A DNA stretch of 53,893 nt from Bacteroidota bacterium (GTDB lineage Bacteria > Bacteroidota > Bacteroidia > Cytophagales > Cytophagaceae), in the NCBI GenBank assembly GCA_023391415.1, contig JAEWAY010000025.1, forward strand, positions 1 through 53,893, given 5' to 3'. A model generated the notes under the pieces. The model searched no databases. It worked only from the letters and a program-made list of their open reading frames with translations, and had not been told where the DNA came from. The stretch's first letter is position 1. Every line of letters starts with the position of its first letter. Of the stretch, positions 1 to 8,930 are shown piece after piece. Position numbers and translations under genes: made by a program.

Positions 1-324
1 TTCCACCAGGCCGATACGAAAGCTTTTTCTGAACGAAATCATTGTCCACAGAAAAAACAGGAGCGCGATCAGGCAGGCCGATACGCCAACCCAGGAAAGC
101 CCTTTTGACTGAAACAGCTCCTGCCCCCCGATAGTCGGCAGATTGAAGGCCTTGGCTATAATAAGGTAAAAGTAGAAGAGCGCGAAAGGCGGAATGAAGA
201 AGTCTTTTCTATCTTTCTCGCCAAACTCCATCGCTTCGATACCCTGTTTCTCTAGACCGAAGACGCGTATGAGTACCAACGTGATAAATAAAACGATGAT
301 AATGACTCCGAAATATGCTGGCAT
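1..324 (-). CDS. Partial membrane protein, isoprenylcysteine carboxylmethyltransferase-like
   Basis: The reading frame opens with ATG at 324 and runs off the left edge without a stop, giving the first 108 residues. What is visible is hydrophobic: an N-terminal membrane segment (about residues 1-17), a charged stretch, then two more hydrophobic segments (about 38-55 and 71-93). It ends in SFRKSFRIGLVE, which resembles the SFRIG motif of the isoprenylcysteine carboxyl methyltransferase (ICMT) membrane family. Members of that family use SAM to methylate small lipophilic or prenylated substrates. The catalytic C-terminal half lies outside the window, so the family call rests on topology and one motif. 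The substrate cannot be told. Confidence 0.5.
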   Translation of the reverse strand, partial: MPAYFGVIIIVLFITLVLIRVFGLEKQGIEAMEFGEKDRKDFFIPPFALFYFYLIIAKAFNLPTIGGQELFQSKGLSWVGVSACLIALLFFLWTMISFRKSFRIGLVE

Positions 325-530
325 AAACCTGACGACTTTATGAGTTATGTTTTTTTCTCAAATCGTTCTCGGATTGTATTGTTTGATTTATAGCATGTTG
401 TCAAGGAGTGATTTTCTTTTACTTGCCTGGGGTGGCTTGAATATGGGAGAAAGTTTAATTGTATGTGATAAAATTCTATTAATCAGTGTGATAAATAGTA
501 ACGGATAAATGTAGTAGGTGTAAGGGAAAT

Positions 531-1928
531 CTACCTCCGGACCAGTTTCACGACATTCTCCACATGGTATGTATGAGGAAACATGTCGACCGGTTGGACG
601 GCGGCGACCGAGTATTGCTCCGACATAAGCGCCAGGTCTCTCGCCTGCGTAGCCGGATTGCAACTGACATAGACAATGGTAGGAGGGGCGAGCCGGAGTA
701 TGGTATGGACCACGTCTTCATGCATCCCCGCCCGCGGAGGATCAGTAATGACGACATCCGGTTTGCCATGTCTGAGCGCGAACTCGTCCGTCAATACATC
801 TTTCATGTCGCCGGCGTAAAAAACTGTATTTTCAATTCCATTGATCGCCGAGTTGATACGCGCGTCTTCCACCGCCATTTCAACATATTCGATACCCACT
901 ACGGATTTGGCTCCCGCGGCGACGAAGTTGGCGATGGTGCCGGTACCCGTATACAGGTCGTATACGACCTCGTCGCCCCGCAGGTCCGCGAATTCCCGCG
1001 CTACCTTGTATAGCTCGTAGGCCTGTTTTGAATTGGTCTGGTAAAATGATTTTGGTCCGATCCGGAAGCGCAGCCCTTCCATTTCTTCCTCTATATACGC
1101 TTGTCCCTTGTAAGTCACAACTTCAAGATCGTGAAACGTTTCATTTTTTTTGGGATTTATTATGTATTGCAGGGAAGTAATCTCCGGAAACGCGTCGCTC
1201 AGATGCCGCATGACCGGATCAAGCCACTCCGGTTTATTTTCGAATACTTGCACGATCACCATGGTTTCTCCTGTAGAAGTGGTCCGCACAATCAGGTTGC
1301 GCAGGAAACCGGTCTGAGCCACCAGATCGAAGAAAGCGATATCGCGGTCTTTGGCGAACTCCCTTAGAGACAGGCGGATCTTATTGGACAGATCGTTTTG
1401 TAGAAAACAATGCTCGATATCGATGATTTTGTCAAAGCGCCCCGGGATATGAAAACCGAGCGCTCTCCTGTCGATTACGTCCGAAACCTGTATTTCCTCG
1501 CTGGTGAGCCAGCGTTTGCTGGAAAAGGTAAACTCAAGCTTATTGCGATAATACCGTGTTTCGGCGGAAGGGATGATGGGTAGCGTATCCGGGAGTTCAA
1601 GCTTGCCGATGCGCTCCAGATTATCCTTTACCTGCTTCTGTTTATAATATAGCTGATGGGAGTAGTCGAGGTGCTGCCATTTGCATCCGCCACAAGTCCC
1701 GAAATGTTCACAGAACGGATCGGCCCTTTTGTCGGACAGGTGATGAAAAAAAAGAGGTGTGGCTTCCGCGAAATTTTTCTTACTTTTGGTTATTCTGACG
1801 TCAACAATATCACCCGGAACGACGTTCTCAACGAAGATTACTTTTTCCTGGTGCCTCGCTACGGATTTGCCTTCGGCGGCCACATCCGTTATCAGAAGCT
1901 GTTCAATGGTCTGCTTTTTTTTGCTCAT
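531..1928 (-). CDS. rlmD: 23S rRNA (uracil-5-)-methyltransferase RlmD/RumA
   Basis: A 465-residue enzyme that would transfer a methyl group from SAM to C5 of a uracil in 23S rRNA. The N-terminal TRAM domain (about residues 1-60) is followed by an iron-sulfur cluster site with Cys73, Cys79, Cys82 and Cys174 (CEHFGTCGGC, later EHCF). The Rossmann SAM loop is YDLYTGTGTI, followed by the DPPRAG motif and the catalytic SCNPATQ (Cys423). Length and motif order are typical of the TrmA/RumA family. The family also contains RlmC-like paralogues, so the exact uridine (1939 in E. coli) is inferred. A TATTTTTG promoter motif ends 7 nt before the ATG. Confidence 0.92.
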   Translation of the reverse strand: MSKKKQTIEQLLITDVAAEGKSVARHQEKVIFVENVVPGDIVDVRITKSKKNFAEATPLFFHHLSDKRADPFCEHFGTCGGCKWQHLDYSHQLYYKQKQVKDNLERIGKLELPDTLPIIPSAETRYYRNKLEFTFSSKRWLTSEEIQVSDVIDRRALGFHIPGRFDKIIDIEHCFLQNDLSNKIRLSLREFAKDRDIAFFDLVAQTGFLRNLIVRTTSTGETMVIVQVFENKPEWLDPVMRHLSDAFPEITSLQYIINPKKNETFHDLEVVTYKGQAYIEEEMEGLRFRIGPKSFYQTNSKQAYELYKVAREFADLRGDEVVYDLYTGTGTIANFVAAGAKSVVGIEYVEMAVEDARINSAINGIENTVFYAGDMKDVLTDEFALRHGKPDVVITDPPRAGMHEDVVHTILRLAPPTIVYVSCNPATQARDLALMSEQYSVAAVQPVDMFPHTYHVENVVKLVRR

Positions 1929-1935
1929 GGAACAT

Positions 1936-1943
1936 CAAAAATA
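1936..1943 (-). promoter_or_regulatory. -7 promoter box of rlmD (TATTTTTG)
   Basis: On the minus strand TATTTTTG matches the Bacteroidota -7 consensus TAnnTTTG exactly and ends 7 nt before the rlmD ATG. No clear TTTG -33 element is seen at the usual spacing. If used, transcription would start at or very near the start codon. Confidence 0.45.
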
Positions 1944-1994
1944 ATAAAATGCCATGAATTGGCGTTACTTGTAAGCTATTTTATAAAATAAGGA

Positions 1995-3887
1995 ATGTTA
2001 ATCCGGACTTGTACATTTTTACTATTTTTTTCTTTCATACTGGACGTTCGCGCCAGCCATATCGTCGGAGGAGAATTTAATCTCGCCTGGAAAGGAAGAG
2101 GGCCAAACTATCTTCTGACACTCAATATGTACTATGATGAAATCAACGCCGACAAAACCGTGAACCTTATCGGGCAGGCCATCACGGCCGTCATATATGA
2201 AAAAGGCACGAACGCTTTTGTTCGTGAGGTATATATGACGCTCGACTCCAAAGACAACTTTATCGACTATAGCAATCGTTATTGCGCTAGAGGAGACCTG
2301 GTTACCAGAATTCTCCATTATAAAGCGGATGTTTCTCTGCCCGGCGGAGAGTATTCCAATCCGCAAGGCTACTATGTCGTCTATGACCTGTGTTGTAGAA
2401 ACAAGATCATCAGCAATATCAAAGACCCCGACAACACGGGAATGATTTTTTATATGGAATTTTCTTCCAAAGAGCGGGTGCCGAGAAACTCCGCGCCCAA
2501 GTTCAGGCAGATTGAAGGCGAGTATTTTTGCGCCGATATTGAGCACGCGTACGATTTTAGCGCCGTGGATCCCGATGGAGACTCTTTGGTATACTCATTG
2601 ACGTTTCCCATCAAGGGCAACACCAGCGGAACCAATCCTACACCCCGTCCGGGGCCTTATTCTTCCGTCGTTTGGGCGCCGGGATACAGTGAAGCGAACA
2701 TGCTTCCGGGAAATCCCGGCTTGTCCATCGGCAGGTCTACCGGAATCCTTCAGGTGAAGCCCTTGCCATCGACCATCAACAATGTATATGTCATTGGAGT
2801 CAAAGTGGATGAGTACAGAGAGGGGGTCAAGATCGGGACCGTGCATCGGGAGTTTCAGTTTAAAGTGGTCCGATGCGATATAAACTATGAGCCGCTGGTT
2901 CGGTTCAGGGAGCCCGAAGGGCCTTATTACGCTCCGGACGACACCATAGTGGTAGAGTTCGCGGAAACCCGGTGCGTACAGTTGGAAGTTTCCGACCCTT
3001 CTTCCAATGAAGAGATGGAAACGATCCGGCTTTCGACGCTGGGTTCCCTGCCTTCCAATGTATTTACGGTCAGTCCGCGGACGGTAACCTTAAGCTCCGG
3101 CGCGCCGCTTGTGGCGGGTGAAGTATGTCTGATAAACTGCCAGACGATTCCGCTGGAACGGGATTCAGTATTTGACCTTAAAGTCGTCGCGTCCGACGAT
3201 GGGTGTCCTGTACCCTTGAGAGATACGGCGACCATCAAAGTTCTGCTCAAAGGCAGGTTCAACAATCCACCCGTGGTTGACCTGGCCGATCGTCGCTCAT
3301 ATCAGATGATCGTGGGAGATACGATTGATCTTATGGTATATGGAAGGGATAAGGACGCGGACGATATGCTGACGCTTACTATGGAAAGTAACAATGACGC
3401 CTTGCTCAATGGCTTTAGTTTTGAGACGGTTGTAGGTCGGGACAGCGTCGTCGGGATAGCGAGCGGAGTAGCGCGTTGCGAGCATTTAAATGAACCTCAT
3501 ACGCTATTGTTCAAAATAACGGATGAAAGCTGTTCGCCCTCCAAATGGGACACCGTAACCGTGGAAATCACCGTGCGGGATAAGCCCACCGAAATCACCG
3601 GTTTTACTCCGGTAAATCTCATAACGCCGAATGGAGATGGGAAAAATGACTATTTCTACCTGAAAGACCTGCCGGAAGGAAACTGTTCCTATTTCTTTAC
3701 CAAAATAGAGATTTTTAACCGCTGGGGCGGCAAGGTATTTGTTAGCGACGACCCCGCCTTTCAGTGGGACGCTAAAAACAACCCCTCCGGCATGTATTAT
3801 TATCGCGTCAATCTCAACAAAGACGATATTTATGGCTGGATCAATGTCGTAAAAGATCGGGCGTCAAAACTTGAAAAGGAATTTTGA
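1995..3887 (+). CDS. Secreted protein with gliding-motility-type (CHU_C, T9SS type B) C-terminal domain
   Basis: A 630-residue protein with a signal peptide (about residues 1-20, cleavage near RAS/HIVGG). The mature N-terminus SHIVGGEF is typical of this Bacteroidota family. The middle holds Ig/cadherin-like repeats with DPDGDSL and DKDADD motifs, usual calcium-binding sites in cadherin-like folds. The last 90 residues carry the gliding-motility-associated C-terminal signature: LITPNGDGKNDYF, then IFNRWG, then a W-D-A-K segment and SGMYYYRV. In the family this domain directs export through the type IX secretion system. Likely a surface or adhesive protein; the ligand is unknown. It abuts the histidine kinase gene tail to tail with no base between stop codons. 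Confidence 0.85.
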   Translation: MLIRTCTFLLFFSFILDVRASHIVGGEFNLAWKGRGPNYLLTLNMYYDEINADKTVNLIGQAITAVIYEKGTNAFVREVYMTLDSKDNFIDYSNRYCARGDLVTRILHYKADVSLPGGEYSNPQGYYVVYDLCCRNKIISNIKDPDNTGMIFYMEFSSKERVPRNSAPKFRQIEGEYFCADIEHAYDFSAVDPDGDSLVYSLTFPIKGNTSGTNPTPRPGPYSSVVWAPGYSEANMLPGNPGLSIGRSTGILQVKPLPSTINNVYVIGVKVDEYREGVKIGTVHREFQFKVVRCDINYEPLVRFREPEGPYYAPDDTIVVEFAETRCVQLEVSDPSSNEEMETIRLSTLGSLPSNVFTVSPRTVTLSSGAPLVAGEVCLINCQTIPLERDSVFDLKVVASDDGCPVPLRDTATIKVLLKGRFNNPPVVDLADRRSYQMIVGDTIDLMVYGRDKDADDMLTLTMESNNDALLNGFSFETVVGRDSVVGIASGVARCEHLNEPHTLLFKITDESCSPSKWDTVTVEITVRDKPTEITGFTPVNLITPNGDGKNDYFYLKDLPEGNCSYFFTKIEIFNRWGGKVFVSDDPAFQWDAKNNPSGMYYYRVNLNKDDIYGWINVVKDRASKLEKEF

Positions 3888-6137
3888 TCATCGCGGGCTA
3901 TGTTCCTGGATATTGTCTTCCAGTTCGCGGTAGGCCTTATGACAGCATCGCTCCAGTTCTTCCAGTAGCTCCGGCAGTAAATCCAGATCTTTCAACTCTT
4001 TGGAGCAGAACTCAATTTGTTTGATGACGGGTTTCAGAGAGTGAATGCCCATCATGAAGATAGTCGGCTTGAGCTTGTGGGTGATTTTTCGGAATTCTTC
4101 CCAGTCGTTTCGCCCCTTCAGTTCTTTTAAGGCGACGAGGAAGCCGGGAGTTTGTTTCAGAAATATATCAATCATTTCTCTAATGAAACTTTCATTACCC
4201 GCGGAAGCCTCATGCAGATAACTCAGGTCGGTAACACGCGTATCGGAGTCTTTCATGTGTAAAGGTTTGGTGTGCGATGTTTTCTGATTCGAGATTGCTC
4301 TCCCGATTGATCTGTATAATACTTCCGGATCAAATGGTTTTAGTATATACGCATCAAAAAGAAAATGGTCGATATCGGGTGGAGGACTTGTCGCTGTCAG
4401 GGCGAGTACGGGAGTACGCTTGTTGAAGCTTTTGAAAATCCGGGTGGTTTCGATACCATTTAGCCTGGGCAATTGTATGTCCATGAGTATAAGGTCAAAG
4501 GATCGATCGCGTGTCAGGCGCAGCGCTTCCTCCCCGTCCCGCGCCTGCCGGACCTGAAGGCCTTTCTTTTCCAGATAGCGGCTGGTCACGCGCAGACTTA
4601 TTTCATTGTCGTCGACCACCAGGACGCTGAGACCGGCGAGATCCGGGAGAGGACCCGGAAGCGAAGGAAAGTCCGCGGGCTTGTCTTTCAAAAACGGCGT
4701 GGTAAAAGTAAACGTGGCGCCGGCTCCCTTGGCCGATTGGACCTTGATGGCGCCGCCCAGGGTTTCAACAAGCCTTTTGGTAATGCTCAGCCCGAGGCCT
4801 GATCCTCCGTATTGGCGGCTTATCGATGGACTTTCCTGAATAAAGCGCTGAAAAATAAGACTGTTGTTTTCCGGAGAGATTCCTATCCCGGTGTCTATGA
4901 TTCTAAACTCCACTATGATCTCGTCGGCGGTCTCGCCATCAAGCCTTACTTCAATCCGGATCCCGCCCTCCTCGGTAAATTTGATCGCGTTGGAAATCAG
5001 GTTTGTCAGAATTTGTGTAAGTTTCAACGAGTCGCCCGTAAGCGTGTGGGGAACCTTGTCGTCGATATGTATGGAAAAGTCCAGTTTTTTTTCCGTAGCG
5101 TGAAAATGGAATACTTTTTTGACGCGGGACAACAAGTCGCGTACGCGGATGGGGGAAGGATGGTAAGTAAGCGTTCCCGAATCGAGCTTTACCAGATCCA
5201 GAATATTGTTGACGATGTTTAACAGATTGTCCGCCGATATTTTCAGGCCTTCAAAGTATTCTTTCTGCTCCGCGTAGTATGGGAGCTCTAGGAGCAGGTT
5301 GGCCATTCCCGAGATGGCGTTGATCGGTGTCCGTATTTCATGACTCATGACGGAGATAAACTGCTCTTTCTCCCGTACCGAATGCTCCAGCGTGGTTTTG
5401 ATATGGAGTAGCTTTTCATCCGTCCGTTTCCTGTTGGTAATGTCCCTCGCGATCGCTTCGATACTTATAACCCTTCCGTTGTCGATATGGAAGTTAACGG
5501 TCTGGCCGATCCAGAGTTCTTCGCCCGTCTTGCAGACAATCGGAAGTTCGAAATAAGTTTCAGGCAGAAGATAGTCAAACTGGCGCTTGTAAAAGTCCAT
5601 CGCCTGCTGTCGAAACGCGGGCTTGACCACCTCGCAAAAAAACATCCCGTAATACTCCTGCCGGGTATAGCCCAGTCTTTCCTGGCACCGGGTATTCATA
5701 AAAAGAAATTGCCCTTTGTAGTTGCAGCGGTAAATATAATCAGAGGCGTGCTCCACGATCTCACGGTACCTGGGCTCCGTAAGTCGAAAATATACACGTT
5801 GCAATACCGGCCCGGCGATATTGGCGATCCCCCGGAGCCGGGAAAGCTCCGGATGGCTGAAGCCGGTATGGGAAAGTTGTATGATCGCCAGTGTTTCTCC
5901 TTCCGGCCGCACGCTTATCAGCGTCTCACGGTCATGTTGCTCAACAGGCGCCTCGGGAAGATAGATGATCGGGTTTCGCTCGTCGTCTTTAAAATAAATT
6001 TTGACAGGAATGGTTTTTCCTGTCAGTTCCATGACTGATTGATGTACCGCTTCGGTAAAAGAGGCGTAATTGTCAACGTTGAGAAACGCTTTGGTAACAG
6101 ATTCGAAAATATCCAATGTCGCGACCTCCCTGATCAC
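3888..6137 (-). CDS. Hybrid sensor histidine kinase (GAF-like, PAS, HisKA, HATPase, REC, Hpt)
   Basis: A 749-residue soluble hybrid kinase with no membrane segment. In order: an N-terminal GAF-like region (about 1-115), a PAS domain (about 125-235, with RDITNRKR at its end), HisKA with phospho-acceptor His266 in SHEIRTPINAI, HATPase with N box at Asn383 and G boxes DTGIGI and GGSGLGL, and a receiver domain with Asp509/510, phospho-acceptor Asp553 and Lys600. A C-terminal Hpt domain carries His687 in THKLKP. All phosphorelay residues are present, so it should pass phosphate His-Asp-His to a separate response regulator. The start chosen is GTG at 6137, as there is no in-frame ATG nearby upstream. 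The signal is unknown. The receiver at 11512 is a possible but unproven partner. Confidence 0.9.
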   Translation of the reverse strand: MIREVATLDIFESVTKAFLNVDNYASFTEAVHQSVMELTGKTIPVKIYFKDDERNPIIYLPEAPVEQHDRETLISVRPEGETLAIIQLSHTGFSHPELSRLRGIANIAGPVLQRVYFRLTEPRYREIVEHASDYIYRCNYKGQFLFMNTRCQERLGYTRQEYYGMFFCEVVKPAFRQQAMDFYKRQFDYLLPETYFELPIVCKTGEELWIGQTVNFHIDNGRVISIEAIARDITNRKRTDEKLLHIKTTLEHSVREKEQFISVMSHEIRTPINAISGMANLLLELPYYAEQKEYFEGLKISADNLLNIVNNILDLVKLDSGTLTYHPSPIRVRDLLSRVKKVFHFHATEKKLDFSIHIDDKVPHTLTGDSLKLTQILTNLISNAIKFTEEGGIRIEVRLDGETADEIIVEFRIIDTGIGISPENNSLIFQRFIQESPSISRQYGGSGLGLSITKRLVETLGGAIKVQSAKGAGATFTFTTPFLKDKPADFPSLPGPLPDLAGLSVLVVDDNEISLRVTSRYLEKKGLQVRQARDGEEALRLTRDRSFDLILMDIQLPRLNGIETTRIFKSFNKRTPVLALTATSPPPDIDHFLFDAYILKPFDPEVLYRSIGRAISNQKTSHTKPLHMKDSDTRVTDLSYLHEASAGNESFIREMIDIFLKQTPGFLVALKELKGRNDWEEFRKITHKLKPTIFMMGIHSLKPVIKQIEFCSKELKDLDLLPELLEELERCCHKAYRELEDNIQEHSPR

Positions 6138-6174
6138 CGGAAATACTATGAGGTGATCCTGAACTTACATATAA

Positions 6175-6182
6175 CAAATATA
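6175..6182 (-). promoter_or_regulatory. -7 promoter box of the hybrid kinase gene (TATATTTG)
   Basis: Minus-strand TATATTTG matches TAnnTTTG exactly and ends 37 nt before the GTG start, leaving a short leader of about 30 nt. No convincing TTTG is seen at -33. Confidence 0.4.
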
Positions 6183-6795
6183 CAATCAATAAAAGCAGTT
6201 TTCTAACTGGTTTCGTTTTATTTAGATGAATATGGATTTTTGCTAAGATATGAAAACTAATTTTTAAATATGCAATCGCTTGATTAAATGAAGGGTGCTT
6301 TTTAAAAGTGTTCCTTGTTTGGGATTATCACGCGCTTCGTTTTGGTGTCCTTGGTTGGAGCGGATTAAATACAATCGAATAAGGACGAAGTAACGAATCA
6401 CGCGAAATTTAGTTGGTTTATTAAGTAGTGAGTGGCGCAAAAGTAAAAGCCGCGGGGATGATATGGACCTGTTCGTTTTGGTCTGACTTTTGCTGGGTAA
6501 AAACTGTTCAAATCAACTCGCTGATTATGCGCTGAGACCTCTGAAAAAAACAGAGCCGCTCTCAAGGGTTTAACTCCTGTCGCTGGAAGGGAACCGTTTG
6601 AAAAAACGAATCGTTGGACAGGATGTAGGAAGAAAAAGGAATCGCCGCGTTTGGTCGATCGCCTGTTTTTCATCCTTCAGTTCCGAATAAAGAGATTCAG
6701 TACATCTGTATTGGATATGTAGTTTAAAATAGGTGTGATCAGCAAGGAGTATCTACATACCCTTGCTGACTTGTTTCTTCAGGTTCAGAAAGTCA
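6183..6795. other. Long intergenic region
   Basis: About 600 bases without a convincing protein gene between the kinase and the phosphoesterase. A 91-codon minus-strand frame (6398-6673) has the composition of non-coding sequence and no family resemblance. The central part, 6437-6623, is rich in inverted repeats and is listed separately as a candidate structured RNA. A TACTTTTG promoter-like octamer on the minus strand (6437-6444) coincides with one arm of a repeat, so its meaning is unclear. Confidence 0.5.
6437..6623 (+). ncRNA. Candidate structured RNA of unknown family
   Basis: Three stem-loop groups lie side by side. First, GCAAAAGT (6437-6444) pairs with ACTTTTGC (6486-6493) and encloses GACC/GGTC (6466-6469 with 6480-6483). 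Second, CTCTG/CAGAG with an A7 loop (6539-6555) is extended by GAGA (6534-6537) with TCTC (6560-6563). Third, TCCTGTC (6575-6581) pairs with GACAGGA (6617-6623) and encloses CGTTT-GAAA-AAACG (6595-6608). That last loop is a GNRA tetraloop on the plus strand, which is why this strand is preferred. I do not recognise it as tmRNA, RNase P or SRP RNA. The size would suit a 6S-like RNA, but that is only a guess. No plus-strand promoter or good terminator is seen. Confidence 0.3.
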
Positions 6796-8055
6796 ATGAG
6801 AGATAATTATTTGTTTGTCGTATTGCTGTTGCTGGTGTTCGCGGCCATTGATTTTTATGTATTTATGGGTATTCGCTCATTAACGCGTGAATATTCCGAC
6901 CTTTCCCGAAAAATCATTTATCTGTTATATTGGGGTTTTTCCTTCACTGTACTCCTTGTATTGGCCTGGTATTTCTTTGGCGATGGCCAGCAGTGGAGCC
7001 GCCTCGCGAAAAGCCTGATGATGGGCTTGCAGCTCTTCAGCTTTATTCCCAAGCTGTTTTTGGCCATATTTATTTTATTGGACGATATGCAGCGCGGCGT
7101 TCGCTGGATTGTTTCCAAGCTAACCGTTCTTTCAGCGAATTCGCCGGTTTTTCAGGATGTGGATATTCCTCGTTCCGAATTTCTGATCAAGACGGGCATC
7201 ATCGCGGCCACGATTCCATTGGTGTCTGTTTCCTACGGTATGATTTCCGGAGCCCATGATTACCGGGTTCGCCGGATCAAGCTTCCTCTTAAGAATCTCC
7301 CTGCCGCCTTTCAGGGAATGACGATCGCTCAATTATCCGATATTCATTCCGGCAGCTTTTTTAGAAAAAAAGCGGTATTGGGAGGAGTGGAAATGCTGCT
7401 CAGGGAAAAACCGGATCTTGTATTCTTTACCGGAGACCTGGTCAATGAAAAGGCGAGTGAACTCCGGGACTACTTCGATATTTTCAGTAAAGTAAAAGCT
7501 CCGCTTGGAGTATATTCGACACTGGGCAATCATGATTATGGAGAATATGTCCGATGGCCCAGCAAGCAAGCCAAGCTCAACAATCTGAATGACCTGAAAG
7601 AGGCGCATGGACGTATGGGCTGGAAACTGCTTAACAACGAACACCATATTCTGGAACAGGATGGAGAGCGACTGGCGATCGTGGGAGTGGAAAACTGGGG
7701 AGCCGGCCCGGGATGGCCCAAATATGGAGATTTGAAGCAGGCGTTGCTGGGGACGGAAGACACCGCGGCCAGATTGCTGTTGTCCCATGATCCAAGTCAT
7801 TGGGACGCGCGGGTGCGTCCGATGTTTCCGGAAGTAGACGTCATGTTTTCAGGACATACCCACGGGTTTCAGTTTGGCATCGAAATAGGCGATTTTAAAT
7901 GGAGTCCGGTACAATATGTATACAAGCAATGGGCCGGTCTGTATAAGGAAAATAATCAGATGCTCTATGTAAATCGGGGATTTGGATTCCTGGGCTTTCC
8001 GGGTAGAGTCGGAATGCCGCCGGAAATTACGCTGTTTGAACTTGAAAAAGCCTAG
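6796..8055 (+). CDS. Membrane-anchored metallophosphoesterase
   Basis: From the ATG at 6796 the protein has 419 residues; an in-frame TTG at 6763 would add 11 unlikely residues. Three or four hydrophobic segments fill the first 150 residues. The calcineurin-like phosphoesterase domain follows with its metal-binding motifs in order: LSDIHSG, FTGDLVN, GNHDYG, LLSHDP and FSGHTHG. The layout is that of the YaeI/YkuE-type membrane phosphoesterases, which act on phosphate esters at the membrane; some relatives act on lipid A precursors. The substrate is not visible in the sequence. A strong hairpin terminator follows the stop codon. Confidence 0.85.
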   Translation: MRDNYLFVVLLLLVFAAIDFYVFMGIRSLTREYSDLSRKIIYLLYWGFSFTVLLVLAWYFFGDGQQWSRLAKSLMMGLQLFSFIPKLFLAIFILLDDMQRGVRWIVSKLTVLSANSPVFQDVDIPRSEFLIKTGIIAATIPLVSVSYGMISGAHDYRVRRIKLPLKNLPAAFQGMTIAQLSDIHSGSFFRKKAVLGGVEMLLREKPDLVFFTGDLVNEKASELRDYFDIFSKVKAPLGVYSTLGNHDYGEYVRWPSKQAKLNNLNDLKEAHGRMGWKLLNNEHHILEQDGERLAIVGVENWGAGPGWPKYGDLKQALLGTEDTAARLLLSHDPSHWDARVRPMFPEVDVMFSGHTHGFQFGIEIGDFKWSPVQYVYKQWAGLYKENNQMLYVNRGFGFLGFPGRVGMPPEITLFELEKA

Positions 8056-8073
8056 ATAATCTGTTGAAAAAAA

Positions 8074-8116
8074 ATCCGCCCGATCATGAAGATTTTCCTA
8101 TCGGACGGATTTTTTT
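8074..8116. terminator. Bidirectional rho-independent terminator
   Basis: ATCCGCCCGAT (8074-8084) and ATCGGACGGAT (8100-8110) form an 11-bp stem with one mismatch and a 15-nt loop. T6 follows on the plus strand, and an A-run precedes the stem to serve the minus strand. It sits between the converging phosphoesterase and DJ-1/PfpI genes. Confidence 0.85.
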
Positions 8117-8121
8117 ATCCA

Positions 8122-8670
8122 TTATACATTGATGATCTCCTGTTGAAACATGGCGATCATCGCTTTGTTGAAAGCCGGAATATCGTCCGGTTTACGGCTG
8201 GTGATCAGCAAACCATCCCTTACCGTCTCTTGATTGATCCATTGAGCCCCCGCGTTGATCAGATCCGTCCGGATAGACGGGTAGGATGTGAGTTTTTTTC
8301 CGCGGATAGAGCCGATTTCAGCCAGTAGCCAGGGGCCATGGCATATCGACGCTATGGGCTTGTTGTTGAAAACAAAGTGCCTCGCGAAATCCAGAGCGGC
8401 GTTGTTGAGCCGCAACTGATCCGGATTCAGAACGCCTCCGGGCAGCAGTAGCGCGTCAAAGTCTTCAGGGTTGGTCTCGTTGAGCAGCGTGTCCGCTTCA
8501 TACTCATTCCCCCAGTCCGTCATGTCCCAGGCTTTGATTTTCTTTTCAGGCGATACGATCGCTACAGACGCTCCGGCTTCCTTTAGCGCTTCTACAGGTT
8601 TGACAAGCTCCACTTCTTCAAATCCATTGGTTACCAATACGGCGACCTTTACTCCTTCCAGTTCTCCCAT
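8122..8670 (-). CDS. DJ-1/PfpI family protein (type 1 glutamine amidotransferase-like)
   Basis: A 182-residue single-domain protein of the DJ-1/PfpI superfamily. The N-terminal strand VAVLVTNGFEEVEL carries the conserved Glu, and the nucleophile elbow ASICHGPWLLAE carries the catalytic Cys and adjacent His. The LLLPGG motif is also present. The length matches YhbO/PfpI-type stress proteins, reported as deglycases or chaperone-like proteins. The exact reaction cannot be told from sequence. It is monocistronic, facing the phosphoesterase gene across a shared terminator. Confidence 0.88.
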   Translation of the reverse strand: MGELEGVKVAVLVTNGFEEVELVKPVEALKEAGASVAIVSPEKKIKAWDMTDWGNEYEADTLLNETNPEDFDALLLPGGVLNPDQLRLNNAALDFARHFVFNNKPIASICHGPWLLAEIGSIRGKKLTSYPSIRTDLINAGAQWINQETVRDGLLITSRKPDDIPAFNKAMIAMFQQEIINV

Positions 8671-8930
8671 AAGTATCGTTGTTTATGGAATCAACAGAGG
8701 CTTTGAAACAAAAGTTGCCCTTAGTGATCCTGATTTTGCGGACGCGATCAGTTTTGGCATGGAATCTGGACTTGAGGCCTGGTACAAATCCATAAATTAA
8801 TGAAGCTACAAGCGCCAGGATTTGTTAACTTCGAATCTTCGATTCAGCGAAAGACTCTTGGTGGTCGATCGTGAACAAAAAGTAAGCGGGAGCATTTGAA
8901 TTTTGAACCACGGACAAAAATAGATCTCGG

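Noticed and set aside
6398..6673. A 91-codon minus-strand frame in the intergenic region
   Set aside because: It runs across strong inverted repeats, has no recognisable family and reads like translated non-coding DNA.
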